A DNA stretch of 64,000 nt from assembly GCA_910577055.1 (NCBI GenBank), contig CAJTKX010000004.1, positions 62,001-126,000 on the forward strand. Direction: 5' to 3'. The translations under genes and the position numbers were made by a program. Position 1 is the first letter of the stretch. The number at the start of each line of letters is the position of its first letter. The DNA is from an uncultured Christensenella sp. (GTDB lineage Bacteria > Bacillota > Clostridia > Christensenellales > Borkfalkiaceae). Of the stretch, positions 48,768 to 57,343 are shown piece after piece. The notes under the pieces were generated by a model that saw only the letters and a program-made list of their open reading frames with translations, did no database searches and had not been told where the DNA came from.

Positions 48768-50090
48768 ATGCTTAAAGTAGAAAATTTATGTGTTAATTTC
48801 GGAGATTTCAAAGCGCTTCGCAATGTTTCTTTGGAGATTCCCGACGGCGAATTTTTTACGTTGCTCGGACCGTCCGGCTGCGGAAAAACCACTACGCTAC
48901 GCGCAATTACCGGGTTCATAACGCCCGCAAGCGGAAGTATAACGATTAACGGAAAAGAAATAACCGAAATTCCTATCGAAAAAAGAAATATAGGAATGGT
49001 GTTTCAATCTTATGCGCTATTCCCGACAATGACGGTATATCAGAACATAGCGTTTCCGTTAAAGGTCAAGAAGCTTAAAGTCTACGACTTAGAGGAAATA
49101 TTCAAGCTGTTGACCGAAAAGGAAATCGACGAAAACAGCAAGAATGAAATTTCAAATTTAGTCGGTAAGATAAGGCAGACCAAGAAGCTGGATGAGGACG
49201 TTTCGGGGCTTGCGCAAAAGCTTGAAACGGACGCGGAGACTTTAAAGAAAAAGCTTGTTAAGCTTGCGCTTTATGCCAGAAAGTACAACAAACTTGAAAT
49301 AGACGACATTGTTCACAACGTCGCGGCAAAGGTGGATTTGGTCGATGAGCAGCTTGTGAAAAACGTTTCCGAACTTTCCGGCGGTCAGCAGCAGCGCGTG
49401 GCAATCGCCCGCGCACTTGCGAGCGACCCTCCGATTCTGTGCCTTGACGAGCCGCTTTCCAACCTCGATGCAAAGCTTCGCGTTCAGCTAAGAAGCGAGC
49501 TGAAAGATTTGCAGAAAAAGCTTGGCATTACTATGGTCTACGTCACGCACGACCAAGAGGAGGCGCTGACTCTCTCCGACCACATTTGCGTATTTAAAAA
49601 GGGCGAGGTAGACCAGATAGGCACGCCGAATGAAATTTACAACGCGTCCAAAACCGAATACACCTATAATTTCATAGGCGATATCAACAGACTGAGCAAG
49701 GGTATTGTCGAGCTTGTAAACAAGAGAGCAAAGACCAAAATAGACGTGAATAAAAACAGCTATATTAGGTTGGAGCGCATACATTTGAACCGTGAGGAAG
49801 AGGGATGTTTTACAACCGACGCGGTTGTGGAAAAAGCCGACTATTACGGTATGTATATAAAGTATTATCTCAAAGTCGGCGAGGATTGTATTAAGGCAAT
49901 TGAGAAAAACGACGGGGCGGAAATTTATAAGGCGGGGGAAAAGGTGAAATTAAGTTTCAGACCTGCGGATATACTTTCTTTCGTTCCCGAAGAAGAAAAA
50001 GAAGAACAAGTCAAAACCAAACCGAAATCTAAACTCGACAGCATAAAATCCGTGTTCAAATACAAGAAAAAAACGGGGGATAAAAAATAA
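48768..50090 (+). CDS. ABC importer ATPase with helical-domain insertion
   Basis: 440 residues. Walker A GPSGCGKTT, Q-loop MVFQSYALFP, signature VSELSGGQQQR, Walker B ILCLDEPLSNLD, H-loop VTHDQEEA, then a C-terminal TOBE-like domain (about 320-420). Between the Q-loop and the signature there are roughly 75 extra residues (KVYDLEEIFKLLTEKEIDEN onward), mostly charged helices, where PotA/FbpC homologues have a short connector. Overlaps the permease start by 1 nt. Confidence 0.93.
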   Translation: MLKVENLCVNFGDFKALRNVSLEIPDGEFFTLLGPSGCGKTTTLRAITGFITPASGSITINGKEITEIPIEKRNIGMVFQSYALFPTMTVYQNIAFPLKVKKLKVYDLEEIFKLLTEKEIDENSKNEISNLVGKIRQTKKLDEDVSGLAQKLETDAETLKKKLVKLALYARKYNKLEIDDIVHNVAAKVDLVDEQLVKNVSELSGGQQQRVAIARALASDPPILCLDEPLSNLDAKLRVQLRSELKDLQKKLGITMVYVTHDQEEALTLSDHICVFKKGEVDQIGTPNEIYNASKTEYTYNFIGDINRLSKGIVELVNKRAKTKIDVNKNSYIRLERIHLNREEEGCFTTDAVVEKADYYGMYIKYYLKVGEDCIKAIEKNDGAEIYKAGEKVKLSFRPADILSFVPEEEKEEQVKTKPKSKLDSIKSVFKYKKKTGDKK

Positions 50091-51943
50091 TGGCTTTTTC
50101 CAAAGTTAAAGCGGGAGGAGACGGATTAAGCCCGAAAAAGAAATTCGACTTTAAAAAGTTTATTAAAAATCCCAGAAACATAATTCTGATAGTCGAAGGT
50201 ATTTTCTTTTTATGGTTTGTATTTTCGTTTTTGCTTTATCCCAATCTTAACCTCTTCGGCGATGTGTTTTTCGGAGGGAGTTTCGTTGAAAACATAAAAA
50301 AGATTTTTGCTTCGCAACGCGCGATGAAGTCGATAGGCAACAGCTTTATTCTTGCCATATCAATGTGCGTAACGGTTAATGTGGTGGGAACGCTTGTCGT
50401 TCTGATAACCGAATATTTCAAGGTGCACGGGTCCAAAATACTGCGCGTCGGATATATGTCGACAATGATATACGGCGGAATGATTCTCGTTTCGGGTTAT
50501 AAATTCTTGTACGGCGAAGTGGGATATTTTACTCAGCTTATGCGGCTTATTTTCCCTAATATGAGCACTACATGGTTCGAGGGGTACGGCGCGGTTCTGT
50601 TTATAATGACGTTTGCCTGCACGACTAACCACGTTGTATTTTTGAGGAACGCGCTGCACCAGATAGACTATCAGACAATAGAAGCGGCGCGCAATATGGG
50701 CGCGAGCACTACGAGAATTCTATTCAAAGTAGTTTTGCCTGCATTGCTGCCCTCTTATCTTTCGATAACCATACTGACCTTTATAAAGGGACTTTGCGCT
50801 ATGGCGGCGCCTTTGATTGTTGGCGGCGACGGGTTCCAGACAATCAACCCTATGGTTATAACCTTCGTGTCTAACGACGCGACGAGAAGTCTCGGCGCGG
50901 TAATGGCGATTTTCCTCGGCATAGTCACAATTGCTTTGCTCGTGGTTTTAAATTGGTTCGAGCGCCGCGGTCACTATATGTCCATATCGAAGGTTAAAAC
51001 AAGAATAGTTAAGCAGAAGATTAAAAATCCCGTTTTAAACGTGCTTCTTCACGTCGTTGCATATGCGTTGTTTGCGATATATATTGCGCCCATTGTAATG
51101 ATTGTGCTGTTCTCGTTTATGGACTCGGTTGCGATAAGCTCCGGCGTGCTCGATTTCAGTTCGTTCACCTTCGATAACTACAAAATGATATTTACCGATT
51201 CGGACGCTTATCAGCCCTTGATATACTCGGTAATGATGGCGGCGATTTCGGTAACGCTTGTAATAGTTCTTGTGTTGTTTGCTTGCCGTATAATTACCAA
51301 ATACAAGAAAAGACGTCTTGCGCGCTGGCTTGAATACGGTTTGCTGATTCCCTGGCTTTTGCCCGCGTTGCTTATTTCGGTGGGATTGCTGCAAACTTAC
51401 AATTCCTCGCAGTGGACGATATTCGGCATAACTTTGGGCGGTACGATACTGCTGCTTATTCTTGGCTACGTGGTAAATAAAATTCCCTATACCTTGAGAA
51501 TGTCGAAGGCGGCTTTCTACTCGATTGACGACTCGTTGGAGGAGGCGGCGAAAAACCTCGGCGCAGGGGGTATGTACACGTTTGTAAAAGTGCTGTTGCC
51601 CATAATAATACCGACAGTGCTTGCGCTGTGGGCGCTTGAATTTAACGGAACGCTCGGCGAATACGATATTTCGATACTTTTGTCGCCGACGGGCAAAGAT
51701 ACCCTCGGAATGACGATTAAAACGCTAACTACAGACTCGTTCGACCCTAATTCAAAAGCGCTGTCTTTCGTGTATTCCGTAATAATGATGGCGATAGCCG
51801 GAATAGTGGTTTACTTCGTGTACGGGCGTAAAGGCGCGAATCACAATAAAGCAAAGACCAGAAGAACGGTTAAACAGCTTGAAAGAATTCAGGCTAAAAG
51901 AGCCGCTCTTGCCGCAGAAGTTTCAAAAGGTGCAAAGGAATAA
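50090..51943 (+). CDS. ABC importer permease, two fused transmembrane domains
   Basis: 617 residues with about 12 membrane helices. Two EAA loops face the ATPase: QTIEAARNMGASTTRILFKVVLPALLPS (about 196-224) and DSLEEAAKNLGAGGMYTFVKVLLPIIIPT (about 480-510). This fused layout is typical of FbpB/AfuB permeases. Lys-rich termini are cytoplasmic. The glycerophosphodiesterase gene begins 1 nt after the stop. Confidence 0.93.
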   Translation: MAFSKVKAGGDGLSPKKKFDFKKFIKNPRNIILIVEGIFFLWFVFSFLLYPNLNLFGDVFFGGSFVENIKKIFASQRAMKSIGNSFILAISMCVTVNVVGTLVVLITEYFKVHGSKILRVGYMSTMIYGGMILVSGYKFLYGEVGYFTQLMRLIFPNMSTTWFEGYGAVLFIMTFACTTNHVVFLRNALHQIDYQTIEAARNMGASTTRILFKVVLPALLPSYLSITILTFIKGLCAMAAPLIVGGDGFQTINPMVITFVSNDATRSLGAVMAIFLGIVTIALLVVLNWFERRGHYMSISKVKTRIVKQKIKNPVLNVLLHVVAYALFAIYIAPIVMIVLFSFMDSVAISSGVLDFSSFTFDNYKMIFTDSDAYQPLIYSVMMAAISVTLVIVLVLFACRIITKYKKRRLARWLEYGLLIPWLLPALLISVGLLQTYNSSQWTIFGITLGGTILLLILGYVVNKIPYTLRMSKAAFYSIDDSLEEAAKNLGAGGMYTFVKVLLPIIIPTVLALWALEFNGTLGEYDISILLSPTGKDTLGMTIKTLTTDSFDPNSKALSFVYSVIMMAIAGIVVYFVYGRKGANHNKAKTRRTVKQLERIQAKRAALAAEVSKGAKE

Positions 51944-51944
51944 T

Positions 51945-52820
51945 ATGTTTGGCAACCCTAAATATAAGGATATTAACGTTAATTTAAACGAGCGCTTTGC
52001 GCAAAAAAAGGTTCTCGTTGCGCAGCACAGAGGCGCGCATAACGGAAACGTGCCGCAAAACACTATGCTTGCGTTTAAAACATCGTTCCTTCTGGGCGCG
52101 GATATGTTCGAGTTGGACGTATCCCGCTCAAAAGACGGGAAGCTCTATTGCTTTCACGATACAACGGAGGAAGTGAATTTAAGGCAGCATAAAAACATAC
52201 AGGATTTCACTTCTTCGGCGATAGCTGAAATGGAGTTGTATAACTCAATTTGGGAGCCGTCCTCGTTTTGCGTTCAGGACATGGAGGAGGTTATCGGGAG
52301 TTTTAATCACGGCGAACTTTACAACGTAGACCGTTCGTGGGGCAAACTTGACGAAACCTTTGCGCTTTTAAAAAAGTATCCTCATTCCATAAAGCAAGCT
52401 CTTTTGAAAGCTCCTGCCAAAAAGGAAATATTGGATAAATACGAAGCAGAACCTACGAAGTTTATGTTTATGCCGATAGTCAGAACGGTGGAAGAGATCG
52501 AGCTCGTCAAGTCGTATAAGAACATAAATACAGTAGGCTTTGAACTGATTGCAAACAGCGAAGAAAGTCCTATGTTTTCCGATGAATTGATAGCGTCGTT
52601 ACATAAAGACGGATATTTCGTTTGGATAAACGCAATAACGCTATCTTCGCTTGAAAAGCACGTTCTTAGCGGTGGACACGGCGATAACGAATCGCTTATA
52701 CAAGGTTTTGATACAGGTTGGGGAGTATTGATAAAAAAACGCTTCGACATTATTCAAACCGATTGGCCCGAATTGCTATCGGGATACAGAGATAAAATTT
52801 TAAAAGGAGAAAATCAATGA
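51945..52820 (+). CDS. Glycerophosphodiester phosphodiesterase family protein
   Basis: 291 residues from ATG 51945. QHRGAHNGNVPQNTMLAF (catalytic His about 29), FELDVSRSKDGKLYCFHD (metal and second catalytic His) and the C-terminal FDIIQTDWPELL mark the GDPD fold. There is no signal peptide, so a cytoplasmic enzyme acting on imported glycerophosphodiesters is likely. Compared with typical members, the middle has a long insert (EPSSFCVQDMEEVIGSFNHGEL) and no clear glycerol-binding loop, so substrate may differ. Overlaps the next gene by 4 nt. Confidence 0.88.
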   Translation: MFGNPKYKDINVNLNERFAQKKVLVAQHRGAHNGNVPQNTMLAFKTSFLLGADMFELDVSRSKDGKLYCFHDTTEEVNLRQHKNIQDFTSSAIAEMELYNSIWEPSSFCVQDMEEVIGSFNHGELYNVDRSWGKLDETFALLKKYPHSIKQALLKAPAKKEILDKYEAEPTKFMFMPIVRTVEEIELVKSYKNINTVGFELIANSEESPMFSDELIASLHKDGYFVWINAITLSSLEKHVLSGGHGDNESLIQGFDTGWGVLIKKRFDIIQTDWPELLSGYRDKILKGENQ

Positions 52821-55585
52821 ACAAGAAGAGATTCCTTATCGGGGCAGTTGCCGCGAGCGTAGCTATAACTATTTTCTGCGCCGCAGGCTGTTCGGGTTGC
52901 TCGAAAAACAAAGAGTGGGTTGAAGAAGTACCCGATACGTTTATTAACCAAACTCTTGATTTTGAGCTTACGCCCGAAGTCGATATGCCTACACCCGACG
53001 TAAGTTCTCACAGAGGTGAGGAAATTGAAGAACTTGTCGTAAAATACGGTCAATCCTACGAGAACGACGAGTATTTAAAAGATGACGTGGTTTTGTTCAG
53101 AAGATGGCAATGGGAAGCATTGTATAATTCGCTTGCTCAAAAGGCGAAAGACAATCCCCGTTACTTGAATACTTACAGATTGCAAGCGGAAGCATATTTA
53201 ATTAAGTCGGAATACCAAGCCGCTCTCTCGGCATTGGATAAAGTTTTAAGCTATAATCACGACGACGTTTATGCGTTAGGATTGTCGGCATACGTTCAGA
53301 ATATTCAGGGTAATACGGTGCAAAGGGATGCTCGTCTGAAAGCACTTAAAAAGGTTTCGCCTAAATGCCACGACGATTTGTATACGCTTATGACGAAAGT
53401 TACGGGTTGGCTTGCGGAAGAACACGGAACGGAAAAATTAGAAGGCGCCGAAAAACGCAATTATGACGCAATAGGTCTTTTGGGCGTTTCCCCGACAGCG
53501 GACGGTAAATTGCAAGGTAGCGGTGCGGCAAGAGTAAAGTCGGCATTTAAAGCGGCATATCTCAGCCGCGACAGCAAAAATAACAGTCCCAAGATAATAC
53601 CTTCGGGTGGAGCGATTGATACCGAATATTCCGAAGCAAAGGTTATGGGCGATTATATAGTGCGTAATTCCGCGTCTATTGCCGAAAGTCTTGAAATCGA
53701 TTCTAAGGAGTTTTGTGTTTACGGCGATGATATTATCCTTGACGAGCAGGCGAGAGATACTGTCGGTAACATTATAGGCATTTGTTCTGTAATGGAGGAA
53801 AATGATTTACACAATTTACTTATTATAGCTTCCGAAGATCAGGTTATGAGAGCAGAGTGTATAGCAAAAGCATATATAGACGCTCATAATTTAGATATTA
53901 CGTTAGCTTCTCACGCCGCCGGCGGAACTTCGCCCAGCGGTAATCAATCGAAATATTCTTATATCTGCGCCGCATCTGCATACGGATTATTCACGAAAAA
54001 CGATTATGCCGAACACTCCAAATATGTTGTTGATACGACTAACGAATTGACAAAATTCGAAGGTAAGGTTGCCGTCGATAAGACAACCGCAGCTAAGGGC
54101 GAAACTATTACTTATTCCGCAGTTCCCGCCGCAGGGTACGAGGTTGACAGTGTAGAAGTCAAAACGGCTTCCGGTACAGCGGTAACGGTAAATAACGGCA
54201 CGTTTACTATGCCCGCAGAAAGTATTATGATTAGCGCAACCTTCAAGAGAATTGCCGGAACGGTAACGCTTGATTTCTTTAACAGCGAAAACTTTGGTAC
54301 GAATAAAAACGGAATTACGGATATTTCCGATGCGCTTAAAGCGTGTGAAAACGATATAAAAGCAGTAAACAGCGGTTTGGTTTCAGTAACGGATACAATA
54401 GGCGAAGATCCGTTGATTAGTGCTAAAAATGCACTTGGCTACGGTAAGATGGGCGGATTCGGACTTGCCGCGGGCGGAAGAATCGGCGGATTTAAGCTCA
54501 ACTTTAAAAACGATTATAAAATCAGTAAAATACAGGTTACCGCAGTTAAATTTGCAGAAAGCGAAGGACACTTGCAGGTAAACGGCATTGAGCCTACAAA
54601 TGGTGAATTGCAAGGCGAAGCAAACGTATTCGATCCTTCCTACTACGTAGAATATGCCTTTGACGCTCCCGTTAATTCGCTTGATTTCAGAACGGTTGCG
54701 GATACTGTTACCGTTGATGGTACTTCAACTACCAATTACGGTAGAGTAATAATCTATTCCGTAACATTGTTCCTTGAAGATGCTGCGAAAGTAGATACGC
54801 TTTATTCCGTAAACGTTGACGAGACAGAACACGGTTCGGTTACGCCGTCTGTTGATAAGGCTATTGCCGGAACAACTGTTTCGCTTGATGTTGTTGGAGA
54901 AAAAGGATATTTCGTCGATACTCTTAAAGTGATGAACGGCGAAACGGAAATTAACGTTACAGATAATACGTTCATAATGCCCGAAGGCAACGTAACAATT
55001 AACGCAACTTTTGTAAGTCGTTTAACAGTGGCTACAACAATAGAAGTAGCCGGCGATAAAAAATACAATTCGCAGATTGTCGGCGCTATTTTGTTAGATA
55101 AATCCGCATACGCCGTTGGCGAAAAAGCTACGATTACAGTAAAATCCGGCACAGGCTTTGAGTTGGATACTCTTGTTGTTAAAACAGAGTCAGGGGCGAC
55201 TGTAACCGTAAATAACGATAATACGTTTACTTTCGGCAACGAAAATGTTGTAATAACGGCAACGTACAAAGTAAAAGAAGGTACGACTACGCTTGATTTC
55301 TTGAAACCCGAATATGTCGGAACGGATAAGCACGGCTCATATACTGCGGCAGATATAGAATCCGGATATGAAGAACGAATAAACGCTATGTATGGAGATA
55401 ACTTCGTTGATGTATCGGAAGTTGATGCGTGTGGTATCGATAAATTCGGCGGTTGGGGTATCGGTTCCGGTAAAAAAGCAGGTTCGTTCAGCCTTACGTT
55501 TGCAGGCAATAAGAAGATTTCAAAAATAATCGTGAACGGCGCAAAGAATAAGGATGGCGAGTCAAATTGTTGTAAACGGAACTAA
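52817..55585 (+). CDS. Large DUF218/repeat-domain lipoprotein, frameshifted near its C-terminus
   Basis: 922 residues as read. Lipobox AAGC near 24; helical TPR-like region (about 85-165, NTYRLQAEAYLIKSEYQAALSALDKVL); a DUF218/YdcF-like domain (about 250-390: PSGGAIDTEYSEAKVMGDYIV, LLIIASEDQVMRAECIAKAY); then InlB-type repeats (GYEVDSVEVKTASGTAVTVN, GYFVDTLKVMNGETEINVT, GFELDTLVVKTESGATVTVN) and two copies of a beta domain starting TLDFF/TLDFL. The second copy breaks at about 55560: the frame ends ESNCCKRN, while the +1 frame continues the domain to 55766. Confidence 0.85.
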   Translation: MNKKRFLIGAVAASVAITIFCAAGCSGCSKNKEWVEEVPDTFINQTLDFELTPEVDMPTPDVSSHRGEEIEELVVKYGQSYENDEYLKDDVVLFRRWQWEALYNSLAQKAKDNPRYLNTYRLQAEAYLIKSEYQAALSALDKVLSYNHDDVYALGLSAYVQNIQGNTVQRDARLKALKKVSPKCHDDLYTLMTKVTGWLAEEHGTEKLEGAEKRNYDAIGLLGVSPTADGKLQGSGAARVKSAFKAAYLSRDSKNNSPKIIPSGGAIDTEYSEAKVMGDYIVRNSASIAESLEIDSKEFCVYGDDIILDEQARDTVGNIIGICSVMEENDLHNLLIIASEDQVMRAECIAKAYIDAHNLDITLASHAAGGTSPSGNQSKYSYICAASAYGLFTKNDYAEHSKYVVDTTNELTKFEGKVAVDKTTAAKGETITYSAVPAAGYEVDSVEVKTASGTAVTVNNGTFTMPAESIMISATFKRIAGTVTLDFFNSENFGTNKNGITDISDALKACENDIKAVNSGLVSVTDTIGEDPLISAKNALGYGKMGGFGLAAGGRIGGFKLNFKNDYKISKIQVTAVKFAESEGHLQVNGIEPTNGELQGEANVFDPSYYVEYAFDAPVNSLDFRTVADTVTVDGTSTTNYGRVIIYSVTLFLEDAAKVDTLYSVNVDETEHGSVTPSVDKAIAGTTVSLDVVGEKGYFVDTLKVMNGETEINVTDNTFIMPEGNVTINATFVSRLTVATTIEVAGDKKYNSQIVGAILLDKSAYAVGEKATITVKSGTGFELDTLVVKTESGATVTVNNDNTFTFGNENVVITATYKVKEGTTTLDFLKPEYVGTDKHGSYTAADIESGYEERINAMYGDNFVDVSEVDACGIDKFGGWGIGSGKKAGSFSLTFAGNKKISKIIVNGAKNKDGESNCCKRN

Positions 55586-55766
55586 TATGGGAGAGCAGAC
55601 GTTCAGCGCCACAAACAGTGGAAATGCAGACGGGCAATTCGACATTGACAGTAACGTAACATTTGAGTTCGATACGGCTACCAATAAGTTAGCATTTGTT
55701 GGCGCAAACGCACAAGGGGGCGGCAGAACAATTATATATTCTATAACGATTATTTGGGCAGAATAA
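55554..55766 (+). pseudogene. Out-of-frame C-terminal remainder of the DUF218/repeat lipoprotein
   Basis: In the +1 frame, QIVVNGTNMGEQTF...VTFEFDTATNKLAFVGANAQGGGRTIIYSITIIWAE completes the beta domain whose first copy ends YGRVIIYSVTLFLED. Skipping one base near 55560 would restore a protein of about 983 residues. It is either a real frameshift mutation, a sequencing error, or a recoding event. Confidence 0.75.
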
Positions 55767-55770
55767 AGGG

Positions 55771-55800
55771 TTAGAGGGCTGCCGAAAGGTAGCCCTCTGA
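55771..55800 (+). terminator. Terminator of the phosphoester operon
   Basis: AGAGGGCT/AGCCCTCT stem with a 10-nt loop, then GAATTTAAAA. Modest T content. Confidence 0.7.
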
Positions 55801-55810
55801 ATTTAAAAAA

Positions 55811-56518
55811 ATGGACGAAATAATTATTAACGGAATTAAATCAGTGCCGTATGTCGGCGATATATTATTATTGGTACTTGAAGTTTTGCTTTCTATTGCT
55901 TTTTCAAGTCTTATCGGGTATCAACGAGAAAAACGTGGACACGGTGCAGGGTTGAGGACGCATATAATGGTTGCTCTCGGAGCTTGTTTGATTATGCAGG
56001 TTTCGGTTAGTTCACCCGCTTTTAATGCGGTTACGTCACGAGACCCGGCGAGACTCGCTGCACAAGTCGTATCGGGCATAGGCTTTTTAGGCGCGGGAAC
56101 TATAATTCAGAACGGCACCAACATCAGAGGGCTTACTACTGCGGCGACAATTTGGCTTTGCGGCGGAATAGGGCTTTCGTGCGGTTCGGGATATTTTTCC
56201 GCCGCGCTTATAACCGCTATCTCTGCATTTGCCGCATTGATAATCCTTTCACGGCTTGAAAAGTACATAACACGCAAGGCCCCGAAGATTATTATCATTG
56301 TAGATGAAGAACCGCATAATTTCAAAGAAATACTTGATGTGGCAGACCATTACGGAATAGCGGTTAAGGATATTCACTCGGATCAGCTAAAAGGTAAAAA
56401 GCCTAAATTCCGTATATCGATTATGATAATGCCTGCTTCATCGGAAGAAATTGCAAAATTTTCAGAAGAGTTGCAAGATGTATTAAAGCCCGAAGATTTT
56501 AGCCTGATAAGAAAATAA
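55811..56518 (+). CDS. MgtC/SapB-family membrane protein
   Basis: 235 residues. Four to five N-terminal helices with the family block SSLIGYQREKRGHGAGLRTHIMVALGACLIMQ, then RLAAQVVSGIGFLGAGTII and GLTTAATIWLCGGIGLSCGSG. A soluble C-terminal domain (about 155-235) resembles the ACT-like end of YhiD. MgtC proteins affect growth at low magnesium and act on ATP synthase in some pathogens. No ribosome binding site is obvious just upstream. Its promoter was not identified. Confidence 0.92.
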   Translation: MDEIIINGIKSVPYVGDILLLVLEVLLSIAFSSLIGYQREKRGHGAGLRTHIMVALGACLIMQVSVSSPAFNAVTSRDPARLAAQVVSGIGFLGAGTIIQNGTNIRGLTTAATIWLCGGIGLSCGSGYFSAALITAISAFAALIILSRLEKYITRKAPKIIIIVDEEPHNFKEILDVADHYGIAVKDIHSDQLKGKKPKFRISIMIMPASSEEIAKFSEELQDVLKPEDFSLIRK

Positions 56519-56560
56519 ATATACGAGAGTTTTTCATCATTTTTCCCTCCTTATCACTAT

Positions 56561-56596
56561 AAACGGCGTTCGTACTTGTTGCGGACGCCGTTTTGG
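56561..56596 (+). terminator. Terminator after the MgtC-like gene
   Basis: AAACGGCGT/ACGCCGTTT stem, long loop, followed by TTGG. Confidence 0.65.
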
Positions 56597-56631
56597 TAGA
56601 AATAGTATCAAGATAAACCGAGGAAACTACA

Positions 56632-57333
56632 ATGCAAGTAAGAATAGTTAATAATTATGAAAATTTAATAAATAAGGCTTTTACTATTTTAAAAAAAGTA
56701 ATTAACCGTAATCCGTATGCGGTTTTGGGATTAAGCACGGATAGCTCTTTATCGGGCTTGTATAAACTTATGGCAGATGACTGTAAAAATAGCAATACAA
56801 GCTATCAGCATATACGAACAGTAAATTTAGTTGAATATAAAGGGCTACATTCTACGAACGAACAAAGCTGTGCCTTTTATATGAAAAAAAATTTATTTGA
56901 AAAATTAGATATAAATATTGGACATACTTATATTCAAAACGGTATGGCGGATGACGATAATGCTGAATGCCAAAGGTATAACGAGATTTTAGAAAGTTTA
57001 CCGAGAGATTTACAAATTTTAGGGCTTGAAATGGATAGCCATATAGCTTTTTCAGATACATATTCTCCATTTGGTAGTTTAACGCACTTAGTTGAATTAA
57101 GTAATGAAACAAATGGCGCATCTAAAAAAGCGTTTACCATGGGGATTAAAAGCATAATGCAAGCAAAGCAAATAGTTGTTCTTGCACTCGGTAAGAATAG
57201 CGCGGAAACTGTTTATAAACTTGTAGAGGGCGAATTGACGGAGAAGGTTCCCATAAGTGTATTGCAACTTCATCCATTTTGCACGGTATTAGTTGATATG
57301 GAAGCGGCAAGTTTATTAAGAAAAAATAATTAA
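56632..57333 (+). CDS. NagB-like sugar-phosphate isomerase homologue with altered catalytic residues
   Basis: 233 residues with the NagB fold: VLGLSTDSSLSGLYKLMADD (phosphate loop), a LGLEMDSHIAFSD segment and LALGKNSAETVYKLVEGELTEKVPISVLQLHPFCTVLVD near the end. In glucosamine-6-phosphate deaminase the lid motif is LDEY with a catalytic Asp, while here it is LVEY. GNGHIGFNEP becomes MDSHIAFSDT. Loss of the catalytic Asp suggests a sugar-phosphate sensor or an enzyme of different activity. Eleven nt before a WYL regulator gene. Confidence 0.8.
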   Translation: MQVRIVNNYENLINKAFTILKKVINRNPYAVLGLSTDSSLSGLYKLMADDCKNSNTSYQHIRTVNLVEYKGLHSTNEQSCAFYMKKNLFEKLDINIGHTYIQNGMADDDNAECQRYNEILESLPRDLQILGLEMDSHIAFSDTYSPFGSLTHLVELSNETNGASKKAFTMGIKSIMQAKQIVVLALGKNSAETVYKLVEGELTEKVPISVLQLHPFCTVLVDMEAASLLRKNN

Positions 57334-57343
57334 GGAATTTTTA

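Noticed and set aside
52817..55766. Programmed frameshift in the DUF218/repeat lipoprotein
   Set aside because: No slippery heptamer, pause structure or internal Shine-Dalgarno was evident at 55555-55570, so a mutation or sequence error is preferred.
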